Assembly (NCBI RefSeq): GCF_902499045.1
Contig: NZ_CABVPL010000004.1
Coordinates: forward strand, 186,001-250,000
Source: Burkholderia latens
Lineage (GTDB): Bacteria > Pseudomonadota > Gammaproteobacteria > Burkholderiales > Burkholderiaceae
Direction: 5' to 3'
DNA: 64,000 nucleotides
A program made the translations under genes and the position numbers. The notes under the pieces were generated by a model, which was not told the DNA's origin, ran no database searches, and saw only the letters and a program-made list of their open reading frames with translations. Positions 16,282 to 25,933 of this stretch are shown here, piece by piece; the first letter of the stretch is position 1, and each line of letters starts with the position of its first letter.

Positions 16282-16836
16282 ATGTCCGATTTCATCATTG
16301 TCGACACCACGCCTGCCGATCATCGTGCACGGCCGTTGATTGAAGCATTGATCGACGAGTATTCGACTCGTTATGCGCCGTACCGGGTAGATAGTCGGGG
16401 CGAGGCCGAGCACGAACTGGCGCGTTATCCGGCCGAACTATTTTTACCACCCGACGGCGCGTTCATTCTTGTCATCCGCGATGGGGAAACCGTTGGGGGC
16501 GGCGCTTTCAAGCGGTACGATGCGCAGACGGTCGAACTGAAGCGGGTATGGACACACCCTGAGTGGCGCCGACAAGGGCTGGCGCGGACGATCGTCGCAG
16601 CGCTCGAGCAGCGGGCAAAGGAGCAAGGGTATCGTCGCGCGTATCTGACAACGGGTGTCAGGCAACCGGAAGCGTGGGCGCTTTATGTCGATACCGGTTA
16701 CACACCGTTCTTCGACGTTTCCAACGTACCTGAAATCGATGTCAGTCTCCCGTTTGGCAAGGATCTCCTCGATCCCCAGCGGACTGATTCGCTTTCCGAT
16801 CTGACCGCACGGGGGTTCCAGAAAGCGACGCGCTGA
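16282..16836 (+). CDS. GNAT-family N-acetyltransferase
   Basis: A 184-residue acetyl-CoA-dependent N-acetyltransferase. The acetyl-CoA binding motif A is seen as VWTHPEWRRQGLARTIVAALE (about 94-114), preceded by a central beta strand (GGGAFKRYDAQTVELKRV) and followed by YLTTGVRQPEAWALYVDTGY. The ATG at 16282 was preferred over the upstream TTG at 16264. The acceptor substrate is unknown; small-molecule or amino-acid acetylation are both possible. It stands alone, upstream of the binding-protein gene with 66 bases between. Confidence 0.85.
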   Translation: MSDFIIVDTTPADHRARPLIEALIDEYSTRYAPYRVDSRGEAEHELARYPAELFLPPDGAFILVIRDGETVGGGAFKRYDAQTVELKRVWTHPEWRRQGLARTIVAALEQRAKEQGYRRAYLTTGVRQPEAWALYVDTGYTPFFDVSNVPEIDVSLPFGKDLLDPQRTDSLSDLTARGFQKATR

Positions 16837-16902
16837 TACACGTTCTTTTACTCACCATCAAAAAAATGTGCTGAACAGAGCATTAAAAATTAAGGAATAC
16901 AT

Positions 16903-17841
16903 ATGACAAAAAAGAAATGGATCGCCGGTATCGTGGCGAGAACATCGATTTTCGCGATGATTTGTGTTAGTGCCGCTGCAACGGCAGCAACGTTCGATCT
17001 CAGTCCGGAGCAGAACGGCCGGCCTCGAGCCCCAGTAGACCCGGTTGCCCTGCGTGCGTTGCCCGCTACAGCTAAGTTTGCGCAACCGGACACGTTGACG
17101 GTAGCGATCGGTGCGTACTTGCCCCCTCTGAGCACATACGCTACCGATGCGCGTACCGTGGTCGGATTCGATCCCGATCTAGCACAGCTTGTAGCAGACA
17201 GTCTCGGACGCAAGTTGAAGATTGTCCCGGTCGCATGGGCGGACTGGCCGCTGGCCCTCGAATCGGGGAAGGTAGATATCGTACTGTACAACGTGACAGT
17301 CACCGAGGAACGGAAGGAGAAATTCGACTTTTCGACGTACAGGAGGGATCAGCTCGGATTCTATGTGAAGTCGAACAGCAAGATCCCTGCGATTCGTGAG
17401 CCGAAGGACGTTGCGGGCTTGCGAGTCATCACGGACGCCGGCACAAATCAGGAGAAGATCCTGCTCGACTGGGATCGTCAAAATGTTACGCACGGCCTGA
17501 AGCCGATCTCGATCCAGTACTACGACGATTATGCGACTGCCGGGGTAGCGCTGAGGGCAGGGAGAGCCGACGCAATCTTCAGCGTGAATGCACAACTGGC
17601 CTACCAGGCTGCGCTTCGGGGAGATATCCGTCTAGTAGGTACCGTCAACGGCGGCTGGCCGCGCACGGCCGATATTGCAATAGCGTCTCGCAAGGGAAGC
17701 CGGCTGGCTGAGCCCCTGACCCTGGTGCTAAACGATTTGATCAAGGATGGCAAGTACCGTCAGGTCCTGGACCGATGGAGCCTTGCATCCGAAGCCATTG
17801 ACACGGCACAGACAAATCCTCCCGGACTCCCTAAGCAATGA
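16903..17841 (+). CDS. Periplasmic amino-acid-type substrate-binding protein of an ABC transporter
   Basis: A 312-residue family-3 solute-binding protein. An N-terminal signal peptide (lysines, then FAMICVSAAATAA) is followed by the two-lobed fold, with VVGFDPDLAQLVADSLG and KVDIVLYNVTVTEERKEKFDFS characteristic of amino-acid/cystine binders. The ATG follows AAGGAATACAT. It lies ahead of two flavin monooxygenases and the fused permease-ATPase, and probably supplies that transporter. Its codon use is much less GC-rich than the next three genes, which is odd for a shared operon. Confidence 0.88.
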   Translation: MTKKKWIAGIVARTSIFAMICVSAAATAATFDLSPEQNGRPRAPVDPVALRALPATAKFAQPDTLTVAIGAYLPPLSTYATDARTVVGFDPDLAQLVADSLGRKLKIVPVAWADWPLALESGKVDIVLYNVTVTEERKEKFDFSTYRRDQLGFYVKSNSKIPAIREPKDVAGLRVITDAGTNQEKILLDWDRQNVTHGLKPISIQYYDDYATAGVALRAGRADAIFSVNAQLAYQAALRGDIRLVGTVNGGWPRTADIAIASRKGSRLAEPLTLVLNDLIKDGKYRQVLDRWSLASEAIDTAQTNPPGLPKQ

Positions 17842-17889
17842 TCGGTTTTGTGCTTGGTGACCAGTTGAACTGAACTTCAGTCACGTCTT

Positions 17890-18948
17890 ATGACATATTC
17901 ACTTTCCCTGCTGGACAAGAGCCCAATCGCCGACGGTGCGACCGCCGCCGACGCGCTGCGCTTCACGACGACCCTCGCGCAGCGTGCCGAACAGCTCGGC
18001 TACGCGCGCTTCTGGGTCGCCGAGCATCACGGCGCGCCGGGCTTCGCGAGCTCCGCGCCGGAGGTCGTCGTCGCGCACCTGCTCGCGAATACGTCGCGCA
18101 TTCGCGTCGGCTCGGGCGGCGTGATGCTGCAGCACTACAGCCCGTTCAAGGTCGCCGAGACGTTCAAGCTGCTCGCCGCGCTCGCGCCGGGCCGCGTCGA
18201 TCTCGGCATCGGCAAGGCGCCCGGCGGGCTGCCGCTGACCACGCGCGCGCTGCAGTGGTTTCACGACAAGGCGAAGAAACCCGACTTCGCGGGCCAGCTC
18301 GCCGAGCTCGACGCGTTCCTCGGCTGGGGCGTCGCCGAAGATCACCCGCTCGCCGGCGCGGTCGCGATGCCGGTGCCGCCGCACGCGCCCGAACGCATCC
18401 TGCTCGGCGGCTCGCCCGATAGCGGCGCGCTCGCCGCCCGCAACGGCTGGCGCTTCTGCTACGCGGGGCACTTCAACGGCGACGATGCGAATCTCGAACG
18501 CTCGCTGGCCGCGTACCGCGACGCAGGCGGCACGCGCCCGCTCGTCGCGCTGTACGCCGTCGCCGCACCGACCCGCGACGAGGCCGAGCAACTGATCGGG
18601 CCGCTGAAGATATTCAAGCTGCAATTCGCCGGCGGCCCGAGCTTCAACCTGGCGAGCGCGCAGGCCGCCGCCGAATTCGCGCGGCAAAGCGGCGCATCCG
18701 ACTACCGGATCGACGAGTTGCGCCCGGCCGTGCTGGCCGACACGCCCGAGCGCGTGCACCGCGCGCTCGACGCGCTGAGCCGGCGGCTCGACGTCGACGC
18801 GTTCGTGATCGACTCGCCGGTGACCGATTATGCGGCGCGGCTCGCGTCGGCCGAATGGCTCGGCGGCGCGCAGTCGATCACGCCGCTGCAGGCGGCCCTC
18901 GCGGCCGACCATTCGGACCATTCCCTTTCCCCCGACCAGAACACGTGA
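17890..18948 (+). CDS. Luciferase-like (LLM class) flavin-dependent monooxygenase
   Basis: A 352-residue TIM-barrel protein of the bacterial luciferase superfamily, MsnO8-like subgroup, using FMNH2 and O2. Family features are YSLSLLDKSP at the start, GYARFWVAEHHGAPG, IRVGSGGVMLQHYSPFKVAE and GRVDLGIGKAPGG. It comes eight bases before a second flavin monooxygenase of a different subgroup and upstream of an ABC transporter, so the operon may take up and oxidise an organosulfur or other heteroatom compound. A flavin reductase is not encoded nearby. GC content is very high, unlike the preceding binding-protein gene. Confidence 0.88.
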   Translation: MTYSLSLLDKSPIADGATAADALRFTTTLAQRAEQLGYARFWVAEHHGAPGFASSAPEVVVAHLLANTSRIRVGSGGVMLQHYSPFKVAETFKLLAALAPGRVDLGIGKAPGGLPLTTRALQWFHDKAKKPDFAGQLAELDAFLGWGVAEDHPLAGAVAMPVPPHAPERILLGGSPDSGALAARNGWRFCYAGHFNGDDANLERSLAAYRDAGGTRPLVALYAVAAPTRDEAEQLIGPLKIFKLQFAGGPSFNLASAQAAAEFARQSGASDYRIDELRPAVLADTPERVHRALDALSRRLDVDAFVIDSPVTDYAARLASAEWLGGAQSITPLQAALAADHSDHSLSPDQNT

Positions 18949-18955
18949 CGCGCCC

Positions 18956-20314
18956 ATGACCACCCGACGATCGATTCCCTTCGGCCTGATGCTGCAAGGC
19001 GCAGGCAGCCACATGAACGCGTGGCGACACCCGAGCAACCCGCCGGACGCGAGCATCAACCTCGACTTCGCGATCGGCATCGCGCGCAAGGCGGAAGCCG
19101 CCGGCATCGCGTTCGCGTTCGTCGCGGACGGCCTCTACATCAATGAGAAGTCGATCCCGCACTTCCTGAACCGCTTCGAGCCGCTGACCGTGCTGTCGGC
19201 GCTCGCGGTCGCGACGAGCAAGATCGGGCTCGCGGGCACGATCTCGACGTCGTACAGCGAGCCGTTCACGGTCGCGCGCCAGCTCGCGTCGCTCGACGCG
19301 ATCAGCGGCGGGCGCGCGGGCTGGAACGTCGTGACGACGCCGCTCGAAGGCACCGCGAAGAATTTCGGCAAGGCGCATCCCGAGCACGCGTTGCGCTACG
19401 AGATCGCCGACGAATACCTCGACGTCGTGCAGGGGCTGTGGGACAGCTGGGACGACGACGCGTTCGTGCGCGATCGCGCGACCGGGCGCTTCTTCGATCG
19501 CGACAAGCTCCACACGCTCGACCATCACGGCCGCTTCTTCCAGGTCGCGGGCCCGCTGAACATCCAGCGCTCGCCGCAGGGGCAGCCGGTGATCTTCCAG
19601 GCCGGCTCGTCCGACACGGGCATCGGGCTCGCGGGCAAGTATGCGGATGCCGTGTTCACGCATTCGCCGTCGCTCGACGAAACGGCCGCGTTCACGCGGC
19701 GCGTGAAGCAGAGCGCGGTCGAGCACGGGCGGCAGCCCGGCGACGTGAAGATCTTCCCCGGCGTCGGCCCGATCGTCGGCCGCACGGCCGCCGAGGCGGA
19801 AGACAAATATCAGGCGATCCGCGACCTGCTGACGATCGACGAGGCGCTCGCGTATCTCGGCCGCTATTTCGATCACCACGATTTCACGCAGTACGCGCTC
19901 GATGCGCCGTTCCCCGAACTCGGCGACCTCGGCCGCAACAGCTTTCGCTCGACCACCGACCGGATCAAGGCCGACGCGAAGCGCAAGCAGCTCACGTTGC
20001 GCGAGACGGCGCTCGCCGTCGCGACGCCGCGCCCGAACTTCATCGGCACGGCCGAGCATGTCGCCGACGAGCTGATCCGCTGGCACGACGCGGGCGCCGG
20101 CGACGGCTTCATCCTCGGCTTTCCAGTGCAGGCGCAGGGCGTCGACGACTTCGTCGACCTCGTGATTCCGGTACTCGAGGCACGCGGCCGCTACAGCCGC
20201 GACCTGCCGGGCAGCACGCTGCGCGACCACCTCGGCCTGCCGCGCAAGGCGAGCCGCCATGCGGCGCCCGGCGCGGTGCAGAAACAGGACGACGCGGCCG
20301 AAGCGCACGCGTGA
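18956..20314 (+). CDS. NtaA/SnaA/DszA-family FMN-dependent monooxygenase
   Basis: A 452-residue member of the NtaA/SnaA/DszA monooxygenase family, whose members oxidise nitrilotriacetate, pristinamycin precursors or thiophene sulfones. Hallmarks: MLQGAGSHMNAWRHP at the start, FAFVADGLYI, SEPFTVARQLASLDAISGGR with GWNVVTT, and DEYLDVVQGLWDSW. The start ATG at 18956 comes after the previous stop with little ribosome-binding signal. It shares the very GC-rich composition of its neighbours. Together with the preceding LLM enzyme and an amino-acid-type transporter it suggests scavenging of sulfur or nitrogen from an organic donor; the substrate is not deducible. Confidence 0.88.
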   Translation: MTTRRSIPFGLMLQGAGSHMNAWRHPSNPPDASINLDFAIGIARKAEAAGIAFAFVADGLYINEKSIPHFLNRFEPLTVLSALAVATSKIGLAGTISTSYSEPFTVARQLASLDAISGGRAGWNVVTTPLEGTAKNFGKAHPEHALRYEIADEYLDVVQGLWDSWDDDAFVRDRATGRFFDRDKLHTLDHHGRFFQVAGPLNIQRSPQGQPVIFQAGSSDTGIGLAGKYADAVFTHSPSLDETAAFTRRVKQSAVEHGRQPGDVKIFPGVGPIVGRTAAEAEDKYQAIRDLLTIDEALAYLGRYFDHHDFTQYALDAPFPELGDLGRNSFRSTTDRIKADAKRKQLTLRETALAVATPRPNFIGTAEHVADELIRWHDAGAGDGFILGFPVQAQGVDDFVDLVIPVLEARGRYSRDLPGSTLRDHLGLPRKASRHAAPGAVQKQDDAAEAHA

Positions 20315-20373
20315 CGCCGACGCGCCGCTACGCGCGGCGCGTCCGACCGACCCGATCGAGGACCTTCACCGAC

Positions 20374-22158
20374 ATGAGCGACACGACCCATCTCGGCGGC
20401 GCACTGCCGCCGCTTCCTTCGTCCCGCGTCCGCGACGCCGGCACGCGCCTGCGCATCGTGCCGGCCCGCCACCGCTCGCGCACGGCCGGCACCGTGCTCG
20501 CGCTCGTGCTGATCGCGCTCGCGCTGCATTCGATCCTCGGCAACCCGCAATGGGGCTGGCCGGTATTCGCCGAATGGTTTCTGTCGCCGCCGGTGCTGTC
20601 CGGGCTCGCGCGCACGCTGGTGCTGACGCTGCTCGGCGCGGTATTCGGCTTCGCGCTCGGCGCGTTCGTCGCGCTGGCGCGGCTGTCGCGTTCGCGTCTG
20701 CTCGCCGCGAGCGCGTGGACCTTCGTGTGGCTGTTCCGGTCGATTCCGCTGATCGTGCTGCTGCTGATCCTCAACAATATCGGCTACCTGTACGAACACG
20801 TGCGGCTCGGCGTGCCGTTCACCGACATCGTGTGGTTCGACACGCCGACCACCGACCTGATCAGCCCGTTCCTCGCGGCCGTGCTCGGCCTCACGCTGAA
20901 CCACGCGGCGTTTTCCGCCGAGGTGATCCGCGGCGGCATTCTCGCGGTCGACCAGGGGCAGCTCGAAGCCGCCGCGGCGCTCGGCCTGCCGCGCGGCCGC
21001 CAGACCACGCGGATCGTGCTGCCGCAGGCGATGCGCGCCATCCTGCCGACCGCGTTCAACGATCTCATCTCGCTCGCGAAAGGCACCTCGATGGTGTACG
21101 TGCTCGCGATGCCCGAGCTGTTCTATACGGTGCAGGTGATCTATCGCCGCAATCTCGAAGTGATTCCGCTGCTGATGGTCGCGACCGTCTGGTACCTGAT
21201 CATCCTGACCGTGCTGTCGGCGATCCAGGTTCAGGTCGAGCGCCACTACGCGCGCGGCGCGCTGCGCAACCCGCCGCCGTCGGCGCTGACGTTCGTGCTG
21301 GCGCGCATCGGTGCGCTGTGGCGGCGTGCCGCGGCACGCCACGCGACAGCCACCGCAACGGCCCGCGGCGACGACGCGACCGCTCCGCTACCGAGCGCCG
21401 GCGGCGAAGTCGCCGTGCACAACGTATCGAAGCAGTTCGGCATGCAGCGCGTGCTCGACAACGTGTCGTTCGTCGCCCCGCGCGGCAGCGTGACGGCGAT
21501 CATCGGGCCGTCCGGTTCGGGCAAGTCGACGCTGCTGCGCACGATCAACCATCTCGAACGCGTCGACGACGGCTTCATCGATATCGACGACGAGCTGATC
21601 GGCTATCGGCGCGACGGCGACGTGCTGCACGAGCTGAAGGAGCGCGACGTGCTGAAGCGGCGCAGGGCGGTCGGCATGGTGTTCCAGAACTTCAACCTGT
21701 TTCCGCACTTGACCGTGCTCGAGAACCTGGTGGAAGCGCCCGTCGCCGTCGCGGGCATCACGCGCGAGGCCGCCGAGCGCACCGCTCGCACGCTGCTCGC
21801 GCGCGTCGGCCTCGCGGACAAAGCCGATGCCTACCCGCGCCAGCTGTCCGGCGGCCAGCAGCAGCGCGTCGCGATCGCGCGGGCGCTCGCGTTGCGCCCG
21901 AAGGTGCTGCTGTTCGACGAGCCGACGTCGGCGCTCGATCCCGAACTGGTCAACGAAGTGCTCGACGTGATCAAGGAGCTCGCGCGCTCTGGCACCACGC
22001 TCGTGATCGTCACGCACGAGATCGGCTTTGCACGCGAAGTCGCGGACAACGTGCTGTTCATGGAGCGCGGCCGCATCGTCGAGTCGGGCCCGCCCGCCGT
22101 CGTGCTCGACGCGCCGGCCCATCCGCGCACGCGCGCGTTTCTGTCGCGAGTGTTGTAG
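20374..22158 (+). CDS. Fused amino-acid ABC transporter permease and ATP-binding protein
   Basis: A 594-residue single polypeptide that joins an inner-membrane permease domain and an ATPase domain normally encoded by separate genes. Residues about 40-290 hold the His/Glu/Gln-type permease ([19 protein letters not shown], then [19 protein letters not shown], the EAA loop that contacts the ATPase). After an Ala/Thr-rich linker (about 325-345) comes the ATPase, with Walker [10 protein letters not shown], signature [15 protein letters not shown], Walker [13 protein letters not shown] and switch TLVIVTHE. It probably works as a homodimer with the binding protein at 16903. Fusions of this type occur in Burkholderia relatives. 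Confidence 0.93.
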   Translation: MSDTTHLGGALPPLPSSRVRDAGTRLRIVPARHRSRTAGTVLALVLIALALHSILGNPQWGWPVFAEWFLSPPVLSGLARTLVLTLLGAVFGFALGAFVALARLSRSRLLAASAWTFVWLFRSIPLIVLLLILNNIGYLYEHVRLGVPFTDIVWFDTPTTDLISPFLAAVLGLTLNHAAFSAEVIRGGILAVDQGQLEAAAALGLPRGRQTTRIVLPQAMRAILPTAFNDLISLAKGTSMVYVLAMPELFYTVQVIYRRNLEVIPLLMVATVWYLIILTVLSAIQVQVERHYARGALRNPPPSALTFVLARIGALWRRAAARHATATATARGDDATAPLPSAGGEVAVHNVSKQFGMQRVLDNVSFVAPRGSVTAIIGPSGSGKSTLLRTINHLERVDDGFIDIDDELIGYRRDGDVLHELKERDVLKRRRAVGMVFQNFNLFPHLTVLENLVEAPVAVAGITREAAERTARTLLARVGLADKADAYPRQLSGGQQQRVAIARALALRPKVLLFDEPTSALDPELVNEVLDVIKELARSGTTLVIVTHEIGFAREVADNVLFMERGRIVESGPPAVVLDAPAHPRTRAFLSRVL

Positions 22159-22239
22159 GCGACGCAAACGGTGGATTCATCAACCGCCCGCTATATTCAA
22201 CTTTGGCCGAAGTACAATTGCCGCTCACGATCTCTGTCT

Positions 22240-22833
22240 ATGCATTCGATGAACGCGTCTTCCAGCATACGTGACCATATCCTCGCTGTAGCGAGCGGAC
22301 TATTTTACGAGCACGGGATCCGGTCTGTAGGAGTCGATTGGGTGATCAAGGATGCTGAAGTTGCGAAGGCGACGCTTTATCGTCACTTCCCCAACAAGGA
22401 GGAACTTGTTCTGGCCTATCTCGAAGGGAGGAGGGCCGCGGCGTTATCGGCGATCCGCGACACGATCGCAGCGGCTGGAGACGACCCCGTTAGGCGTGCA
22501 GTTAGTATTTTCGACAGATTGGCTATCGTGGCGCGGCACGGATTTCGTGGTTGCGCTTTTTTGCGCGCGCAGGCGGAACATCTCGAGTCCGGACCAATTC
22601 ATGCGGTCGTCAAGTCCCACAAGGACGCCATCAAGGGAGTATTCGAGGAGGCCATTGCCGATTTTCCCGTCACGAGAACTCAGCGGCGCGAACTGGCGGC
22701 TATCCTTGCACTGATCTACGACGGCGCTTTGGCGGTCGTGATGGTCCAGCAAGATATCGCCGCGATCGAGTTCGCGCGGCGCGCGGCGCTCGCGGTGTTG
22801 TGCGCAGATCATGGCACTACCGCCCGATCCTGA
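22240..22833 (+). CDS. TetR-family transcriptional regulator
   Basis: A 197-residue TetR regulator. The N-terminal helix-turn-helix is clear: GIRSVGVDWVIKDAEVAKAT followed by LYRHFPNKEELVLAYL. The C-terminal ligand domain includes GFRGCAFLRAQAEHLE. The start could be 22240 or 22249; neither has a strong ribosome-binding site. It follows the fused ABC gene by 81 bases on the same strand but has much lower GC, so it may be an independent gene. It may control the oxidase/transport operon or unlinked genes. Confidence 0.88.
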   Translation: MHSMNASSSIRDHILAVASGLFYEHGIRSVGVDWVIKDAEVAKATLYRHFPNKEELVLAYLEGRRAAALSAIRDTIAAAGDDPVRRAVSIFDRLAIVARHGFRGCAFLRAQAEHLESGPIHAVVKSHKDAIKGVFEEAIADFPVTRTQRRELAAILALIYDGALAVVMVQQDIAAIEFARRAALAVLCADHGTTARS

Positions 22834-22843
22834 AGATCGGGCG
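22821..22843. terminator. Hairpin between convergent tetR and carrier-protein genes
   Basis: CGCCCGATC, five-base loop CTGAA, GATCGGGCG: a perfect 9-bp stem. It spans the tetR stop region and lies 14 bases from the end of the convergent operon. It probably serves as a bidirectional terminator, though no long T-run follows. Confidence 0.6.
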
Positions 22844-22856
22844 ACTCATCATCCCC

Positions 22857-23288
22857 TTATTTCACGGCAATTCGCTCGATCTCGATCAATGCCGCCCCGA
22901 AGCCCACTCTGTCGCCGTCCGCGACGGCTATCTTGCCCAGACGGCCGCGAAACGGTGCGACAACTGGGAACAGCATGGAATCGACTTCGATGTAGGCGAT
23001 ATGCTGCCCCTCGTTCACAACGGTGTCTGCACCGGCCACTGGCTGATCACGGAACGGATGGACGCGGGCAAAATGTCCGCTGCACGGTGCACGAACATAG
23101 CTAAACGAAGGATCACCGTCTCCTGACATATGAGTGCCCCAAGACCCGCGATCCTCGTTCGCAATCGGACTTGTGTGACAATCGAATTCCAGCCGGATAG
23201 TTTGATTTCCAATGGTATAAACGCATTCCGCGACTCCCGCATGCTGCAGTGTCGCAATCAGTCGCTCAATGCGCTGAAGGTCCATCAT
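22857..23288 (-). CDS. Biotinyl/lipoyl-carrier-like protein lacking the biotin lysine
   Basis: A 143-residue BCCP-like protein and the last gene of the carboxylase/PxpABC operon. The C-terminal half has the swinging-arm fold ([15 protein letters not shown], then [20 protein letters not shown] and [14 protein letters not shown]). The expected biotinylation motif EAMKM is replaced by EVDSML (101-106), with serine 104 where lysine should be, so it cannot be biotinylated in the usual way. Its start overlaps the biotin carboxylase stop (ATGATG), so it is co-translated. It may be a structural partner or a binding module for the complex; a decayed copy is less likely, since the frame is intact. Confidence 0.8.
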   Translation of the reverse strand: MMDLQRIERLIATLQHAGVAECVYTIGNQTIRLEFDCHTSPIANEDRGSWGTHMSGDGDPSFSYVRAPCSGHFARVHPFRDQPVAGADTVVNEGQHIAYIEVDSMLFPVVAPFRGRLGKIAVADGDRVGFGAALIEIERIAVK

Positions 23289-24649
23289 CGTACCGCTCCC
23301 TGTAATGTGCCGTTTGCGAGGACGCGCTCGAGATGATGGATATCGAATCCGCCTTCTGAGAACGATCGCTCCTTCATCAGCGCCTGATGAAGCGGGATCG
23401 ACGTGTCGACTCCACCGATCACGATCTCGTCCAGTGCGACGCGCATCCGTGCGATGGCCTCGTCACGCGTACGTCCGTGGGCGAGCAGCTTCGCTATCAG
23501 GGAATCGTAGTGCGGCGGGATTTCGTATCCGGGATACAAATGCGATTCAACGCGGATACCGGGGCCGCCGGGCGCGAGCCACGAGTCGACGCGTCCGGGC
23601 GACGGTGCGAACGTCCAAGGATGTTCGGCCGTCACACGACATTCGATCGCATGACCGCGCGGTTGAATGTCTTCTTGTGAGAAAGATAGAGGCAGGCCCA
23701 TTGCGATTCGGATCTGTTCAGTTACGATGTCGACGCCAGTCACCATTTCCGTGACTGGGTGTTCGACTTGCACGCGCGTATTCATTTCGATGAAGTAGAA
23801 CGCGCCATCTTCGTAGAGAAACTCGAAGGTGCCTGCACCGTGATAGCCGATGCGCAAACATGCCTGCGTGCACAGGGTGCCGATGCGTGCGATGTCGTCT
23901 CGGGAAACGCCCGGCGCTGGCGATTCTTCGATCACTTTCTGATGACGCCGTTGCATCGAACAATCTCGTTCGCCGAGCCAGATCACGTGGCCGTGCATAT
24001 CGGCGATTACCTGAATTTCGATATGACGCGGATGTTCTAGAAATCGCTCGAGGTAGACCTCGGAGTTTCCGAAGGCTGCTGCAGCTTCCTCTCGCGTCGT
24101 CGACACGGCTAGCAGCAGCTCAGCGGGCTCGCGGACCACGCGCATTCCTCTGCCGCCGCCACCGCCGGCCGCCTTGATGATCAACGGATAGCCGACAGCG
24201 TCCGCCATCTCAATGATGAGTCGCTCATCCGTCGGTAATGCGCCCGGGGAGCCAAGTACGCATGGCACGCCGGCCGCTTGCATCTCGCGCTTCGCACTGA
24301 CCTTGTCGCCCATCATGCGAATGGCTGTCGAGCTCGGCCCAATGAAGGTCAGTCCGGCCCGCTCGACCGCTGCGGAAAAATCGGCGTTTTCGGACAGGAA
24401 ACCGTAGCCCGGGTGGATTGCATTCGCGTTCGTCAATTGCGCGGCGATGAGAATCTCGCTAGCTCGAAGATAACTCCGGGACGACGGTGGTGGCCCGATG
24501 CATAGCGCGTCGTCGGCCAATTGAACATGGCGGAGATCCGCGTCGGCTTCGGAGTGGATCGCGACAGTCTTCAGGCCCAGGGCGCGGCACGCGCGCAGCA
24601 CGCGTAATGCGATTTCGCCGCGGTTGGCGATCAGTACGGTATCGAACAT
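23285..24649 (-). CDS. accC: Biotin carboxylase (AccC-type)
   Basis: A 454-residue ATP-grasp biotin carboxylase that carboxylates carrier-bound biotin with bicarbonate and ATP. Signatures: [55 protein letters not shown] (ATP loop), [48 protein letters not shown] with VQVEHPVTE. The ATG at 24649 lies seven bases after the biotin carrier gene. It is not in the usual accBC context but within a PxpABC-type operon, so it probably feeds the carboxyltransferase-like PxpB/PxpC homologues rather than fatty-acid synthesis. Confidence 0.94.
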   Translation of the reverse strand: MFDTVLIANRGEIALRVLRACRALGLKTVAIHSEADADLRHVQLADDALCIGPPPSSRSYLRASEILIAAQLTNANAIHPGYGFLSENADFSAAVERAGLTFIGPSSTAIRMMGDKVSAKREMQAAGVPCVLGSPGALPTDERLIIEMADAVGYPLIIKAAGGGGGRGMRVVREPAELLLAVSTTREEAAAAFGNSEVYLERFLEHPRHIEIQVIADMHGHVIWLGERDCSMQRRHQKVIEESPAPGVSRDDIARIGTLCTQACLRIGYHGAGTFEFLYEDGAFYFIEMNTRVQVEHPVTEMVTGVDIVTEQIRIAMGLPLSFSQEDIQPRGHAIECRVTAEHPWTFAPSPGRVDSWLAPGGPGIRVESHLYPGYEIPPHYDSLIAKLLAHGRTRDEAIARMRVALDEIVIGGVDTSIPLHQALMKERSFSEGGFDIHHLERVLANGTLQGAVR

Positions 24650-24656
24650 TGGATCT

Positions 24657-25109
24657 CTATGCTGGGTCAATGACGAAAAGCGGGGTATCGCGTGCGACGG
24701 GTGCGCCGTCCGCGGCGAGGATTTCGACTAGCAGTCCGTCGCGGTCGGCTTCGATCGGATTCAGCAGTTTCATCGCCTCGACGAGTCCCAGCGTCATGCC
24801 TGCATGGACGCGATCACCAGGAGACACGAATGGATGTTGGTTCGGGGCCGAGGCGCGATAGAAGGTTCCGATCATGCCTGCGGCGATCGTATGCGGGTGT
24901 GAACCGACGGCGCCAGTCTGGGCGTTTGCATCGACAACCGTACTCGCGATGTTCTGAGCTGGCAGCGCTGCTGGTGTATTCGCGGCCGAATCGCAAACGC
25001 GCTGGCCGCGCACGAGCCTGATCCGCTGGTCACCATTCGTATAGTCAATCACGCTGACGGACGCGCGGTCAAACACCGCAACAAAGTCGTCAATAATGTC
25101 CAGATTCAT
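24657..25109 (-). CDS. accB: Biotin carboxyl carrier protein
   Basis: A 150-residue BCCP. The biotin-accepting lysine is K114 in [14 protein letters not shown], the canonical motif. It also has the N-terminal segment [20 protein letters not shown], an Ala/Pro/Thr-rich flexible linker (about 45-75) and [18 protein letters not shown], as in acetyl-CoA carboxylase carriers. It lies seven bases after pxpA and seven before the biotin carboxylase gene, in the same operon. The longer frame to 25184 overlaps pxpA and is unlikely to be used. Confidence 0.93.
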   Translation of the reverse strand: MNLDIIDDFVAVFDRASVSVIDYTNGDQRIRLVRGQRVCDSAANTPAALPAQNIASTVVDANAQTGAVGSHPHTIAAGMIGTFYRASAPNQHPFVSPGDRVHAGMTLGLVEAMKLLNPIEADRDGLLVEILAADGAPVARDTPLFVIDPA

Positions 25110-25116
25110 GCGCGCC

Positions 25117-25890
25117 TCAGCTAAATGCCTTGACGGAAATGCCCGCCTGTTCGAGCGTGTCGCGAACACGGGCGGCCATGTCAATTGCCCCAGGTGTGTC
25201 GCTGTGCACGCAGATCGTATCGATCGGTACCTTCAGCATCCGGCCGGATACTGTCTCGATCGCACCTGCCTGAATCATCCGTAGCATCCTCGCAGCAGCT
25301 TGGCCGGCATCATGCAGGACAGCGCCTGGCAATTTCCGCGGTAGTAGATGGCCCTCCTCGTCGTAGGCGCGATCGGCGAACACCTCGCTACGCACACGCA
25401 GCCCCATGTCGCGGCACACGCGCTCCATCACGGCACCGGAAAACGTCATGCAGATCAGCTCGGAATTGACAGACTTGATCGCACGTGCGATTGCCATTGC
25501 GACATCCTCGTCCGTTTGTGTCATGTTCCCCAGTGCTCCGTGTGCCTTTACGTAGGTGATCCGGTGACCGGCATATCGAGCCAGTGCGTCCGCGGCACCT
25601 ATCTGATACGCAATCAGGCGCTCGATTTCACCGGTGCTGAATGGAATGACGCGACGGCCGAAACCCCATACGTCGGGAAAACCGGGGTGCGCACCAACGG
25701 CGACACCGCGCTCTTTGGCCATCGCAAACGTGCGTGCCATGATTTCCGGATCGCCGGCGTGCAGGCCACACGCGATATTGGCCGACGTCACAATATTCAG
25801 GATGGCGTCATCATCGCCCATTCGGTAGCGGCCAAATCCTTCGCCCATGTCGGAATTCAGGTCAACTTCAATGTGTTGTCTAGCGTTCAT
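25117..25890 (-). CDS. pxpA: 5-oxoprolinase subunit A homologue (LamB/YcsF family)
   Basis: A 257-residue LamB/YcsF protein, a TIM-barrel-like subunit that with PxpB and PxpC opens 5-oxoproline using ATP in characterised bacteria. Hallmarks: VDLNSDMGEGFGRY, SANIACGLHAGDPEIMARTF, GAHPGFPDVWGFGRR, YVKAHGALGN and FADRAYDEEGHLLPR. It starts 43 bases after pxpC. Here the usual trio is accompanied by a biotin carboxylase and carriers, so the reaction may be coupled to carboxylation, as in urea amidolyase-type systems. That coupling is inference. Confidence 0.92.
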   Translation of the reverse strand: MNARQHIEVDLNSDMGEGFGRYRMGDDDAILNIVTSANIACGLHAGDPEIMARTFAMAKERGVAVGAHPGFPDVWGFGRRVIPFSTGEIERLIAYQIGAADALARYAGHRITYVKAHGALGNMTQTDEDVAMAIARAIKSVNSELICMTFSGAVMERVCRDMGLRVRSEVFADRAYDEEGHLLPRKLPGAVLHDAGQAAARMLRMIQAGAIETVSGRMLKVPIDTICVHSDTPGAIDMAARVRDTLEQAGISVKAFS

Positions 25891-25933
25891 ACTTCATGTC
25901 CTCTTCGGAAAGCTTCATTGACGAGCGTCGTTG

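Noticed and set aside
18878-20308. 476-residue minus-strand frame opposite the NtaA/SnaA-type monooxygenase
   Set aside because: Arg/Glu-rich shadow of a very GC-rich gene; the plus-strand frame has clear family signatures.
20259-22274. 671-residue plus-strand frame overlapping the fused ABC gene
   Set aside because: Arg/Ala-rich out-of-frame shadow without motifs; the fused permease-ATPase frame has all Walker and EAA signatures.
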